A stretch of 64,000 bases of DNA from Colletes latitarsis (GCF_051014445.1 NC_135143.1:3162001-3226000), one strand, 5' to 3'; numbered from the stretch's first letter, positions 34,870-47,110 are shown. Numbers and translations: made by a program. The notes: generated by a model not told the origin, from the sequence alone.

Positions 34870-35286
34870 TTCTTTATTTGAAAGCGTTTGCCCGCTTTGT
34901 TGTTACCTTCGTGATCCGCCGATTCAATTGGATGGGTTTCGTAGTTGCTGTTGTTTGTAATCTCCGCTGTTTCGGGGTGTTCCGTTCGTTAACCGATTCC
35001 ACGAGTTTGTTATTACTGCGAGAAGTGTCCCGTGTTTGATTACGAAAGGCTCGCTAGTAATTCGAACTTCCCCCGTCGTCGAATTCGGGGACAATCAATA
35101 CGGCGATACTCAGTATTCACGGTGTCCTTAACAGCTTTGGGTAACTACTGTTGGTTTGCCTGGACTTGGATACTTTGGAACCACAGACCAGTGCCCCCGT
35201 TGTCCGCAGAAATTTCGTCGAGACGCAATAATAACGTTGCTAATCGAAATTCAATCTCACCGTGATTTCTATTAGCGCTGCTATCG
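34870..35286 (+). other. Possible untranslated exon or regulatory block
   Basis: A GC-richer block ends at a near-consensus 5' splice site, CTATCG followed by GTAAGTAT (35287-35294). A 77-codon plus-strand frame (35032-35265) lies inside it and matches nothing I know. The strong donor makes a spliced leader exon possible, but no promoter motif, matching acceptor or downstream exon was identified. Confidence 0.2.
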
Positions 35287-35544
35287 GTAAGTATCGAGAT
35301 TCCAGCGATTGAATGATGATAATTGGCCTTGTTTTATTGCGTAGATAAGTATCTCGACTATCGTAAACTTTTGATTAACAAAAATCATTCTTTATTTTTT
35401 TTGTTTTATCTTGACTATTTAAGTTTTACGACGGGACGATCCGCGTGCGCTATTCCGCTTCGTACAATAACGAACGACGTCAATTCATGATCGCTTACGG
35501 TCTATTTATACATATCCAAGCCATCAAATTTTAATCAAAAACGG

Positions 35545-35893
35545 TTTTCAAACCGCCATTTATTATTAGAACGTTCGACGAACTAGGAGTTCGATAGAAA
35601 AACTTTTTGACAACAATTTAAATGTACAACTGTTGACAATTATACAAATTTTGTAAACAGTTTGTTTTCATACAGAAATTAAGGTCGATATTTGTACACT
35701 TTCATGTACAGTTAGTATTAACTATTTTTCAAACCGCCATTTATTATTAGAACGTTCAACGAACTAGGAGTTCGATAGAAAAGTTTTGGACAACAATTTA
35801 AATGTACAACTGTTGACAATTATACAAATTTTGTAAACAGTTTGTTTTCATACAGAAATTAAGGTCGATATTTGTACACTTTCATGTACAGTT
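35545..35893 (+). repeat. Tandem duplication, two copies of about 169 bp
   Basis: 35545-35713 (TTTTCAAACCGCCATTTATT ... TTCATGTACAGTT) is repeated at 35726-35893 with only a handful of differences: CGACGAAC against CAACGAAC, and a small change near the TTTTTGACAAC stretch. The spacing is about 181 bp. The high identity indicates a recent duplication. The unit encodes nothing recognisable. Confidence 0.9.
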
Positions 35894-36186
35894 CATGAAC
35901 AAGTAAACACACAGATGTTGACCAAACGATATATTTAATAACAAGAAATCAAATCAATTTATTGAATACATATATTGTTGCAGTCACTATGTCACAAGGG
36001 CTAAAATTAAAATTTATCTCAACTTTCTTTTCAAATATAAAATACAGACTGAAAGAAGTTTCAAAAATATTTAATTTCTTGCTTCCAGACCATTGACAAT
36101 TACTTTAAATATCAACTTGTAGAGCCAAGATTTCAATTTAATTGTTTTTTCAGTATTTTTTAAAAATTTGTTTATGAACTGTACTG
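35884..36186. mobile_element. Possible small inverted-repeat element
   Basis: GTACAGTTCATGAACAAGTA at the left has an inverted counterpart, AAATTTGTTTATGAACTGTAC, at about 36166-36185. The left end overlaps the end of the tandem duplication. The interior is non-coding. Length (about 0.3 kb) and ends fit a Tc1/mariner-type miniature element; no target duplication can be fixed. Confidence 0.4.
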
Positions 36187-36189
36187 TCT

Positions 36190-37800
36190 AGTATAAAACA
36201 ATTTTTAAAAGAATTTATATTTTAAGTGAAACAATTCATAAACTCGAGCCTTTTTCATCACTTTCAAATGATCAATATTCTATTGAAATGATCTATTGTT
36301 CGAAAATGTCTTTAACCGTACAGTTATATTATAAGATATATCTACTAGCATACTTTTTCCTACAAACATTGGAACACGTAACAGAGAGAAATCGTCGTTC
36401 GGAGAAACATTTTTAACGTTTATTAATATCTGTATTTAATTTCATTAACGGGTGTTATGTAGTTTATGAATATTTCATTTTATTCTGTGCGTAATGCCGG
36501 AAGAAAAGTTACCTGCAGGAGTAGCAATTTTATTTAAACCGCATACATAATTTACCAAATATTTGATTATGAATTATATTTCTTCGCAATTAATTGTACG
36601 CGCTGCACTAACGAATACATTATTCAAGTTTTCCTTTTTATTTTTGTGCCCAAATACCTATCGTATTTATTAATATTTTAAAAAATATTTGTTTCGTTAA
36701 TTCACGGTGCTTTCGATCGAACGCTGAAATCCAAGCCTGCCCAATAGTCATGAAGAAATTTCTAATAACCATTGCGTTCTGCAATAAAATGGATTGCATC
36801 ACGAGTTTCGCGTTTCCACGACCTAGTTAGGAAATGTTGCAATAAATTTGATTGGATGATTTGAGACTCGGTACTGAGATAAATTGTCGTTCAGAGCAAA
36901 TGCTTTCAATAGGTGTGCAGGCACTAAAATCAGGAGACAAAATTGAACAATATATTCGTGGCTGCAGCATGTACAATCGAGCGCGAAGAAATATTAATCA
37001 TAATAAAATATTTGGTAAATTGTATGTCTGGTGAAAATAAAATTTCTGTTTCTATAGAGTACTTTTATGCTTGCGTTATGCGCAGAATAAACGGTGATTG
37101 CTAGGAAACGAGATAAAATGATGAAGAACATTGTGTCAGAGTAACATATAATTATCATCAGAAGCGACGAAATATTCAAGAGCTAACGACTAGATAGAAA
37201 ATTTATAAATTAATCGGAAAATATATATTGAAAAATTTGGCAATTTCCTCCATTATAATAAACCATAAATTTCAGCACAGCCGTAGGAAGTAACTTTAGT
37301 CGAAAGTTTAGTTTCGATGAAAAAAGTGTGCAATCAAGATATCAAAAATTGTAATATTTCCGTTCATTTCGTAAAGTTGACATGTTTTTTAGCTCTGTCA
37401 ATTTTCATGCGGAGATGTGATATATTTATACTTCATTTAAGGCGGCAAAAAGAATGGAACAAAAAGTGATCCACATTCAGGCAATGGGGCATAAATAGAA
37501 CTCAAAGAATAACGTATTCAGATACAACCGAACATGTTCGAACATGCATATAGTTTAAACTTTTCGACTCCATATCGTTTTTGTTCCGATAACAAACAGC
37601 AAAGAATAAGAATTCATTATAAGAACAAAATTGACAGAAAGAAAATATGTCATTGTTTAACCAAGTATTTAGTCGACAATTCCATCTTTTTCTTTCTCAT
37701 TAATCTTCTACGAAGACAATTATTTTTATTTTAGGGAGAAGTTTTGTTTGTTGCGATAAACTAGTTGCGTTGAATTCTACAAGAAACAGATTAAGAGTGC
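36190..37800. other. AT-rich sequence, nothing recognised
   Basis: AT-rich DNA. Short frames at 36852-37034 and 37534-37734 (plus) have no recognisable content. No repeat end found. Confidence 0.5.
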
Positions 37801-38830
37801 GTTGATAAGTCAAGAGAGTTGATCAGAATTAGAGTTAATAAAGAGAACAACCAAAAAATAATATAGAAAAACGTCAACACATTTCAAATTTGAAATATTT
37901 GATACGTGATACGTTAGTAATAAATAAACTTTGGTATTAGAGTTCGTTCGCGTTTTAGAAATTTATTAAGGGGTAAGACCATTGTAAAAACTTGAAATAA
38001 AGCGTTTCTTTGCGATTTTTTTTGGATGAATGACAAAGTAAGAGGATAATAATATTGAAGAATGTTATTAACCATGCCGTTAAGTGTTTCAAAAAAAATA
38101 TTTATTCAAAAATAGTGCAAAATGACGACGGTGGAGCCATTCTCGCTAGGTGTGTCGAATTTGAGGCGCTCTGCGGCACGCTGTGTAACTGATGCAAATT
38201 TGTATTTGGAAAAAAACAAAAAATTTTCTCTTAATCTACATGAGTATAACTAGAGAAATATGTAGAGGATTTTTGAAACATTAATTTTTGTGTGATTGGC
38301 GAGTATTTGAAGTAAAAAGTTCAATTTTGTACAAAAAATGGGGCAATCATTTGTCAATAAATAATGTTAAAATTAACTTATCGAAGATTCGCATTTCTAC
38401 GTATTTCTTTAGCTATACTCATGCAGATCAAAAGAAAATTTTTTGTTTTCTTCCAGATACAAATTTGCGTCAGTTACACTGCGTGCTGCAAAGCGCCTCA
38501 AATTTAATGGCGTCGTTATTTTGCACTATTTTTGAATAAATATTTTTTTTGAAACACTTAACGACATGGTTAATAACATTCTTGAATATTATTATCCTCT
38601 TACTTTTCCATCCGTCCAAAAAAAAACGCTTTATTTTAGGTTTTTATAGTGGTCTTACACCTTAATAAATTTCTAAAACGTAAACGAATCCTAATACCAA
38701 AGTTTGTTTATTATTAACGTATTACGTATTTGATTCTTTAAAATTGAAATGTCTTGACATTTCTTTTTATTATTTTTTGGTTATTCTTTTTATTAATTGT
38801 AATTCTGAAGAACTCTCTTGACTTATCAAC
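37801..38830. repeat. Foldback palindrome of 1.03 kb
   Basis: GTTGATAAGTCAAGAGAGTT at 37801-37820 is exactly inverted in AACTCTCTTGACTTATCAAC at 38811-38830. Between them about 450 bp of each arm pairs: GGGGTAAGACCA against TGGTCTTACACC, AGGATAATAATATT against AATATTATTATCCT, TATTTATTCAAAAATAGTGC against its inverse, and ATGAGTATAAC against GCTATACTCAT. The loop is about 130-160 bp (38265-38400). Identity is high but not perfect, so the arms have diverged since formation. It has no transposase and fits a foldback or long-inverted-repeat element. A transcript crossing it would fold into a long hairpin. Confidence 0.9.
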
Positions 38831-38845
38831 TTGACTATCAACCCA

Positions 38846-39382
38846 TTAAAAGGATGAAAGTTGACGAAAGTATCGAGTCGTCCTAATGTGACAGCCACAA
38901 GGGACCGTAAAATAAATCAGTCGAAACGTCAAACAGAAATGATTTTGAAAGACCTCGCCTTGGAATAATTTATTACCGAATCCTTGGAATATAGATTCGA
39001 TGGAAAGTCTGTGCCATTTCAGGTCGGAGAAAAATGGTGTCAATCCCTCGAGTAAATTCGATCGATCGCGTTCCGCGTGAGCGACGCCAGAAAGCTTAAT
39101 TGAGAACGAAGTTCGCAGTCGCAGCCGATTAGAAAGACCGACTCCGTCAGCGATAACCCGTGTTTTCGCCAGCCCAGAACGGTCCCTGTGCTGTAAACTA
39201 ACGTCCACCGTGGGTGGGTGGCTTCTGGTACGTCGAGGGCCTTTAACTACTTTAGCACGGCGGCATAACCTCGTAAACCAACCGCACGGTCTGGTTATGT
39301 CGGAGGCTGCGGTTAGACAGCGCGAACTATCGCGCTCGCTACGACGAACTTGCGACTCGATAACTGAAAATTGACTTTGCAC
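38846..39382 (-). CDS. Unrecognised 178-codon open frame (doubtful)
   Basis: The longest open frame in the window, on the minus strand in a CpG-rich island. It opens at GTG rather than ATG, unusual for an animal gene. The product is basic, rich in serine and arginine, with no domain, signal peptide or repeat that I recognise. GC-rich sequence lowers stop frequency, so chance is likely; an internal exon of a spliced gene is the alternative. Confidence 0.12.
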   Translation of the reverse strand: MQSQFSVIESQVRRSERDSSRCLTAASDITRPCGWFTRLCRRAKVVKGPRRTRSHPPTVDVSLQHRDRSGLAKTRVIADGVGLSNRLRLRTSFSIKLSGVAHAERDRSNLLEGLTPFFSDLKWHRLSIESIFQGFGNKLFQGEVFQNHFCLTFRLIYFTVPCGCHIRTTRYFRQLSSF

Positions 39383-39640
39383 CCATCAAGCAACGTGAAA
39401 CCCAAAAATTACGACTTGTATCGGCGACGCTGTTGCGCCTAGAGCTGTTCGTCTCCTAGCTAGGGCATACGCGCGGTCGAAGATCAAACTAAATGGATGG
39501 GGCGAGGGACGCGATCCTACCACTACCGGGATGCTATAAAATAAACCGAACGAACATCAGTCGCGCGGTATAGGTGTCGTTTATAAACGTGCACGCTTCG
39601 TGAATATAAATTGAACCGTCATGAAATTGTTGGTAGGAGT
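38950..39640. other. CpG-rich island
   Basis: GC-rich, CpG-dense sequence next to the large palindrome, with AT-rich DNA beyond. It ends near GTCGCGCGGTATAGGTGTCG. It could be regulatory; no specific motif can be proven. Confidence 0.35.
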
Positions 39641-39649
39641 ATAAGCAAA

Positions 39650-40133
39650 TAAATCGTCCCCTATTTTGATTCTTGGGAATTTTACTTGGGTTGAATTAAT
39701 ACGTCTACTGCCAGACTAAAATTGTAAACTACATAACTTAAGAGGGCAGTCTTGTGTGTACGTTGCAAAATTTCACCATCTTTATTAATTTTTTTTAAAT
39801 AAATGTTACATCTAACGTTATAATTTATTTTCGCAATTTACTTAACTATCCTTTGCGAATACAACAGAAATTTTTCAATAATTTTTATTGACTTTTTAAG
39901 TTTTTATTACGCCCATAGTAAAGATTGCAGCTCGTAAGGTTGACTGAATCAAAAAAATCAAAAAGATTCTTATTCGGTAGGTTTCCTGTTACCGCCCGTA
40001 GCAAAATAATTAATTTATGTTGAAAATTGTTAAAATGGCGAAAGGTTAAATTAAAAGTTGCAAAATTTTGTCATTCTTTCCGCAAACTTTTTAATAAAAG
40101 TATACGATATACTCATCATAAAAATATAATTGT
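39650..40133. other. AT-rich sequence, nothing recognised
   Basis: AT-rich DNA without coding or repeat signals that I can support. Confidence 0.5.
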
Positions 40134-40397
40134 AAGGTCATTCAAAGGTTATCAACATATTTCTGCATATTGACAAGCTTGATAATCACGCTTAATTAGT
40201 AATAAGTAAATAATTATATACTCTCATTAAATTTGTACATATCCAGGGTGCCCTACTTAATGGAAGGCCAAAAAAAATCTCCCCAAGATCGTCTTTAAGG
40301 TCATTCAAAGGTCATCAACACATTTCTGCATATTGACAAGCTTGATAACCAAGCTTAATTAGTAATAATTAAATTATTATATACTCTCGTTAAATTT
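40134..40397 (+). repeat. Tandem duplication with 163-bp period
   Basis: 40134-40236 (AAGGTCATTCAAAGGTTATC, then TTCTGCATATTGACAAGCTT) is repeated at 40297-40397 with few changes, including GGTTATCAACATA to GGTCATCAACACA. A 60-bp spacer with CAGGGTGCCC lies between the copies. Non-coding. Confidence 0.85.
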
Positions 40398-42409
40398 ATT
40401 ATGGTCTTAAAGTGACCTTAAGGAAGAAAGATGCATTTAAATTGGAACAATGTAAAAATGATGAAATGCGAAGAGAATAATAAATCAGCTTAGTGTTGGG
40501 TACTAAGGAATAACAAGAATATTTGTGGTAATTATTAAAAACAATTCACGATTTTCAAAATCGTATTTGTTTTTGATAAATGAGTTTTGCGACTACAACT
40601 AGACGGTTTATCTTAGAAATGCCATAAAAAATGCAATTCATTTGTTCGATACAAATTTTAATGCATTCAATTTTTGTTTGTTACAGGTAAGGAATCCTTG
40701 TAATTAACGGTTTATCTTTCACCTCAAAAATTATTCGAGAGCCAGGGCAGAAGTATAAAATTCACTGTACGGGTAAGTAAATACGATGATACCTATCTGA
40801 CAGAGATGGGAAAAATTTTATTCATATAATAAATAATCATTCGTGACGTTTATTCGATCGAATAATTAAATTTTCATTTGTCCATTGTGGAATATTCATT
40901 CCACGATTGAAATTGTTATCCATATGAGAATTTTTAGATGGTCACGATACATGGTTGTTGCACACTTGTTTAGCTTACAAATAATTTTACTTTATCCGAA
41001 ATTTTAATCTAGACCAAAATTTTGCCTATCTATGCTGTCTAATACATTTGCATTTAAACAACATCGAAATAATAGACAAGCCACAGTAATTAACCTACAT
41101 AGTGCGCAATAAACATGCGCGAATAGTTTTCTGTCATAAATTAAATGTAAAAGATTCAAGATATTATCATCTGATCTGAAGAGATACCTTGTTGAATTAT
41201 ACATGTGTTTTTTTAATTTAAATATCAATTATAATACGTAATTAAATGCGTCTCACATTATCAACTGCAGGGCACGAAAATATTTGCACTTCCGTTTGAA
41301 GAAATCAGTTATGGCCTCTATAGCTCTCAAAAAGATGACTTTGAAAGAAAAGAGGATTGTGCCCAGCATCTGTTAGTAATTAACCTATATATAACGTGTG
41401 CTACACACGCTCGCGTTACTTCCTGTCGTGAATGTAATCTACTCGTACATCTTAGATGCTGCTGCTCTCCATTAGCCATAAATTTGTAATTCAAGATCAT
41501 GTTACGCTATATAGGATACTAAGAATGTTGTACAAGTACATCTATTACAATATTTTTTACTCGATATACAGAGTGATTCTAGAAATTCCGGCAAGCTGAA
41601 ACGAAGACTTTTTTTTTATTCCACAAACAATATCTGTAAACTGATTAAATTTATATACATAATAATATTTTTTACAATTACAATAATTTATTTTATAAAA
41701 ATATATAAAACTAGAAAAAATTGTAATCATAAACACAGTTTTCTAAACGAAAATAATTCGTTAAAAAATAATAAGAGTTCTGCAATGGAAACTATTTTTC
41801 GACGATATAACTTCTTATCAGTACAATAATGCGACTGAATATTACATTTGTTTCTTTTACATAAATTACGTCTTTTCGTCATTCTTTATATAAAAGAATT
41901 TAAATATGATTGTTAAAAATAAATTACTTTACAAGATATTCAAACTTTTTACCATTGCAGTATAAACATTTCTTCGCTCTATAGCAGTTATACTCGAGCA
42001 ATTAGTTTTAATTTTAACTTTCATGTCGTCGATCAAACAAGATGTTGCGAATTCTCTTTAGGTTTCCTCCTGATTTATAAAAATATGTTTGATCTGGTTA
42101 TGTAATATGTTTGTTCGTGTTTCTTTATAACAATATTAAATATTGTCAATTTCCTATAGTACTTACTTCATCAATGATATACGTGCTATTTTATTGTATG
42201 ATCTCCTGTCATCTTTTGGATAATTTAAATATTTCTTTACAATGAAATTTATCACTCCATTTTTTAAACATCCAGATACGTGATATTTATTTTTTCGGTC
42301 TTTTTCCATTGAATTTCTCAATGTAAACATCAAACGAAGCAAAGTTTAACAAACGCAATGATTGGGGTAAAACGTTCCTACAAAGCTGCAATAATTTTTG
42401 TCAAACATA
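40398..42409. other. AT-rich sequence, no gene recognised
   Basis: About 2 kb of AT-rich DNA. Blocks at about 41085-41175 and 41375-41470 share AGTAATTAACCTA and look weakly related. A 74-codon minus frame (41004-41228) is unrecognised. No RNA gene seen. Confidence 0.45.
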
Positions 42410-43415
42410 CAGGGTGTTCGGCCACCCCTGGGAAAAATTTTAATGGGAGATTCTAGAGGCCAAAATAAGACGAAAATCAAGAATATCAATTTCTTGACTA
42501 AGGCTTCATTAAAAAGTTATTAAAAAATTTTAAATCACTCTGGAAAAATTATTCTCGATTGCAGGGGTCAAGTACAATCATTTTTGGTGAATAGACATAC
42601 CCACGAAATCCTAACCATTTTCGAGAAAAAAATTCCTTTCCTAAAATATAATTTCTGACCAGAAATGTTACCCGGAAATTTCATGCGAATCTTTAAAAAG
42701 TCATAACTTCGGAACGGATTGGACGATTTTAATATTTCAATATGCAGTTTACGCATATTTTAGTGGAGAATATGTAGAAGTTTCAAAAATATTCGAGAAG
42801 TTGCTCCTTGACCCCAGAAAATAAGAGAAACCCCATAAAAATGTTCCAATTTTCAAATGTCCACAACTCCTACAATAGTGACTATATTTCGATGAAACTG
42901 TTTTCTAAAGTAGAGCTCATGGGTACCTACAAAAAAGTATTAGAAAACTTCTCTGTAGGACGTCAAACAAAATTATTAAAAATCAAAAATGAATTCTTAA
43001 GAAAAATCGACAAGGGGGTAGGTGCCTAAATTTTTCGGTGAAAGAAAAAAATTTCAAATCGTTCTAGAAAAATTATTTTCGGTTGCGGGGGTCAATTACA
43101 ATCATTTTTGGTGAATACACATATCTCCGAAATCCTATCCATTTCGAGAAAAAAATTCGAGGTGTGAAATTTTTCAACAAAATTAAAGAATTTCAAATTG
43201 TTCTGGAAAAATTATTTTCAGTTGTGAGAATTAATTACAATCATTTTTGGTGAATAGATCTACTCCCGAAATCCTACCCACTTTCTAGAAAAAAATTCAG
43301 TACGGGCGGAACTTTAAACGTTAATAACTTTTTAACGAAGTGTCCATCAACAAATTAGTATTCTTGATTTTCGTCTTATTTTGGCCTCTAGAATCTCCCA
43401 TTAAAATTTTTCTTG
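42410..43415 (+). mobile_element. Family 1 transposon, copy 3 (long, right end clipped)
   Basis: Starts CAGGGTGTTCGGCCACCCCT beside TA and carries one monomer (about 42535-42640), the core (about 42660-43030) and two further monomers (43060-43165 and 43195-43300). The right inverted repeat runs to AAAATTTTTC and then jumps directly to TTG and TA. About 20 bp (the CCAGGGGTGGCCGAACACCC part) are missing. It has no transposase. Confidence 0.88.
42808..43029 (+). CDS. Short open frame in Family 1 core, copy 3 (doubtful gene)
   Basis: A 73-codon frame including MFQFSNVHNSYNSDYISMKL, then ELMGTYKKVLENFSVGRQTK, then NEFLRKIDKGVGA. Most residues are identical to copy 1, and the C-terminal end is complete here, unlike in copy 1. 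No domain recognised; no signal for translation beyond an internal ATG at 42841. Confidence 0.2.
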   Translation: MTPENKRNPIKMFQFSNVHNSYNSDYISMKLFSKVELMGTYKKVLENFSVGRQTKLLKIKNEFLRKIDKGVGA

Positions 43416-43417
43416 TA

Positions 43418-44505
43418 CGGTTGCTTTTCATTTGTCTCGTTATAAACAGTATCTCTCGGATTTATTGCACAAACTTGCTAAAAAGGTGAAATGAAATCAT
43501 CGAAAGGAAGTCTCTGTCGCGTGATTCAATTTTGTGTATGTACGGTTAGAAATAACTTGTCCCAGTTTGTACGATCGTACCGCGCAGTGAAATGTGTAAA
43601 AACCGAAACGCTTCGTTCGCTTTGGAAAAGACGACAAAAATGGTAGTTTGAAAGCACGAAACTCGATATTCTAGCGGACACAGTTCGATCTTTTGCGCAC
43701 AAAAGCGACCGTTTTCATCACGAAGTTCCAGCCAAACGAAACTTCCCCGAGCGATTTCGAGAGCTGGTGGCGATAGGTCGTATCTATTCTATCGCGAAAA
43801 CGCGTTTGCGTTTGAGTCGCTTCATTCGTTTCGGAGTGTAGCAGAAAGATCGGTTTGTTTTTTCTTTTCATTTTTCGGAAATGCATATATTTAAGAATGC
43901 ACTGTTAAATTTTTAACGAAAAAGTTCGAGTATCGTACGAGTACTGTTTTCAAAAATTTAGTAATTTAATTTTAATAAAAAACTTTAAACGCGTTTTCTC
44001 GAAACGAAATTTTTTCACTTTGCGTAGATAAAATCTCGAAAACTACGTGGTCGATTGCTCTGGAATTTGTACAGGTTATCCCACGCATTACTAGTTCTCG
44101 TCAATACCAGAATTATATTTTTATGTTGAGTACATCATAGTTTTTTTATTAAAAGATACGTAATACTGGAATGTTCACTTTCAGCATTCGCCATTTCGCC
44201 AACTTTCAATGTAAATTATTTATTTCGGACGATAACGATAAATATAGTAATTAAGAATTTTTCCAATTCTTGGATATCAGCATTCTGAGAGCTGCAATCA
44301 TCTACGCCAACCAGACGTGACCTTTTAAATATGTGTTCGTTGGAAGCGAGATAACAGTAAAAAATAATTACTTAGAACTGTATAAAAAGTGTAAATGTAT
44401 GACTAAAATTTAGTTAAATAAACTACAAAAAAGAATTACAACGTTAGACGTAGCATTCGCTTAAAAAGAAATTCATAAAAATTGCTAAATTTCGCAACTT
44501 CAATA
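43418..44505. other. Sequence without recognised features
   Basis: A GC-richer patch at 43490-43850 contains a 71-codon minus frame (43671-43886) with no known match. The rest is AT-rich. No repeat end confirmed. Confidence 0.4.
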
Positions 44506-44509
44506 GAGA

Positions 44510-44820
44510 AATGTCCCCTTAAACGGCGCTCGTGTACTCGGTAAGAAGGGACTTTTCACTCGCGCCCGCCGCCTAATCCACTTTGGATCTGGTATATCTT
44601 CATCTATGGTAATTTACACCTGCCTTATCCGAGGGCTGGCCGAAGGAAAAACCGCGCGGTTTTCGCGCCACGTATACCATAGTTTTCTGTTTCGTGTTTC
44701 ACGGCGCGTGGTCGCAATTTCAATTTGCCCGCTTAGAGAACACGCGGATTGCGGCGATTCGATAATTCGAGGCGACGCTTGTTCGAACATCTCGCGAAAA
44801 TGTGAACCCACCAGCTGAGG
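44510..44820. other. Short CpG-rich island
   Basis: CpG-dense stretch with opposed overlapping frames (44606-44818 plus, 44614-44811 minus). Neither is recognisable as a known protein. Confidence 0.3.
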
Positions 44821-46606
44821 ATTTTAAATTATACAATAACGATATTAGGAAACCTTCACGAATTACGTACTTGGGGAAAGAGGACTTGTTTAGAAATATA
44901 TTTATATAATGCTTCTTTAGTAGCTTCCACTGCACGTGACGTTTGCAAGTATTTTTCTTTCTAACTGAAACTGAAACTAGACTGCAACACTTAGCTGCCA
45001 AAACTAACAAGAGAAGTTCAATGAAATAAATTGTAATATTATTTACATAGTATATTTATATTTTCTTCTTATTAATTTCCATTTTTCTTCCACGTATGGA
45101 ATAAAAGATATTGTAATAATTTATAATTTAATTATTTTTGGATATTAAGTTATTAAGGATTACTTTTACTCTTCAAAAAAATTAAATTCTGAGTTCTTTC
45201 TGTCTTGCTATTAAACTTTTCAGAATTAAATATGTGATGGAGGAAATTTTTGGAAAAAAAGAATTTCTTTTTTTATCTTTTATCACAGTCAATAGTGGCA
45301 TTAAGTTTTTAATGGTTTATAATATTCAGTAATTGAAGTCCTTGTTATAAATAGAAATTTGTTTGAACCACTTTTAATAAAAATGAAACGATGTTCCTTT
45401 TTACGTGTAGAAATTATTTTTATGTGTATATATAATTTTCTTTACTTATATTATATGATTCAAATATAAGACGCTTACTTTGAATCTTGAGTTAAGTCTT
45501 AGAGAACAGTGACAACAAAAAATCATTTAAAGGAGATTCTTGGTAGACAAAAGGTTGAGAACCGCTGATATAGAACATTAGAGACTATAATGTATTGTAT
45601 TTAACTTCTTTTCAATATCTCTTATAGTTTCAGAGGTATTAGCAAATATGTAAAGAATCACAATTCCTTTAAAGGGGTGAAAATACCTCTAGAACCATTA
45701 GTCCAAAATAAAAAATAGCAATGTGATCAGGTGTAGTCGATTTGTGGAAAATTTCAAATTTTTTGGTGTGTGTCACCAGCACTCGTTACAATATATGTAG
45801 AATCAAATATACTTACATACTATGCACGGTTCACAAAAAGTATTTTAAGTAAAACAGTTTAGGATGACAATATACCTTTATTCTAGGTCTTATAAGAAAC
45901 CTTAACAGTGCTCATCGGATGCAAAGTAAAAAATTATTAGAAAAGGAGTCCTAACAAGAAAAATAAATATTTTCAACCATAATATTTACTGTAAAACAAT
46001 TTATCTTCACCCTCTAAAAAATGTCTCCCTAAAGTTGAATTTCGACTCCAACCTATATAATTCGAATCGCCTAAGACTCTAAGCAATCGCATCGACAAAT
46101 CCTCTAATCCTATTGCGCGGCGTTTCAACTCTAAAGCCAAGACTGGGGGAGCACGCTATCAAAAAATGCAAACGCACGTGTGGTCGGTCATCCGTCGGCC
46201 AAGGTTTCTACGTAACTATGCAGGAACTTCCATACACGTAGGACCATAATTCACAGACCTACACGCTGGACAACCCTATCATCAGACGGCGCGTCGCGTT
46301 TCGAGTTGAAGACCTTTCTTTCTTTCAGGCAATAACAACAAGACGGTAACAGGTATCCTTGTGACACTGTATAGGTGGTCTCTCGTAGCTTCGTAATCGG
46401 ATAGTGGGTGTTTTTATTTTGCACTGCGTTAATTTCATTCGAAATTTTAATATTCGTTGCAAGCTTGGAAGAAATCGTGTACCCCAGTCGCATAGGACAA
46501 CGTGTCCAATTTTTATGAATATTCCTACGTTCCTAATGTTTCTTCTCTGCTCTTTTTAATAGTATGTGACGGCGATTCTTAACCTTCAGCTTATGGTTCC
46601 TTTCTA
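44821..46606. other. AT-rich sequence with an isolated hAT end
   Basis: AT-rich DNA. The only transposon signal is the hAT-type terminus at 45551-45565. An 80-codon minus frame (46251-46493) is not recognised. Confidence 0.4.
45551..45565. mobile_element. Isolated hAT-type terminus
   Basis: GGTTGAGAACCGCTG is the inverted form of a CAGCG-GTTCTCAACC hAT end. The matching left end and an 8-bp duplication are not found upstream, so this is a truncated remnant or chance similarity. Confidence 0.4.
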
Positions 46607-47108
46607 CAGGGTGTTCGGCCACCCCTGGGAAAAATTTTAATGGGAGATTCTAGAGGCCAAAATAAGACGAAAATCAAGAATATCAATTTCTTGACTGAGG
46701 TTTCGTTAAAAAATTATTAAAAAATTTCAAATCATTCTGAAAAAATTATTTTTGGTTGCGGGAGTCAATTACAATCATTTTTGGTCAATATATATACCCC
46801 AAAATCCTACCCATTTTCTAGAAAAAAATTTGAGGTGTAAAATTTTTCAACAAAATTAAAAAATTTCAAATCGTTCTAAAAAAATTATTTTTGATTGAAG
46901 GGGTTAATTGTAATCATTTTTGGTGAATAGACATACCCCTGAAATTCTACACACTTTCGAGAAAAAAAATTTAGTACGGGTGGAATTTTAAACGTTAATA
47001 ACTTTTTAACGAAGCCTCCATCAACAAATTGGTATTCTTGATTTTCGTCTTATTTTGGCCTCTAGAATCCCCTATTAAAATTTTTCCCAGGGGTGGCCGA
47101 ACATCCTG
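46607..47108 (+). mobile_element. Family 1 transposon, copy 4 (short, 0.5 kb)
   Basis: TA-flanked, starting CAGGGTGTTCGGCCACCCCT and ending GGGGTGGCCGAACATCCTG. It contains two direct monomers (about 46724-46830 and 46870-46975) between inverted repeats of about 100 bp and lacks the core. Ends are near-consensus. Confidence 0.92.
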
Positions 47109-47110
47109 TA

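Noticed and set aside
38846..39382. Longest open frame (178 codons, minus) as a gene
   Set aside because: It opens with GTG, lies in a CpG-rich island where stops are rare, and shows no domain or splice context. Listed only as doubtful.
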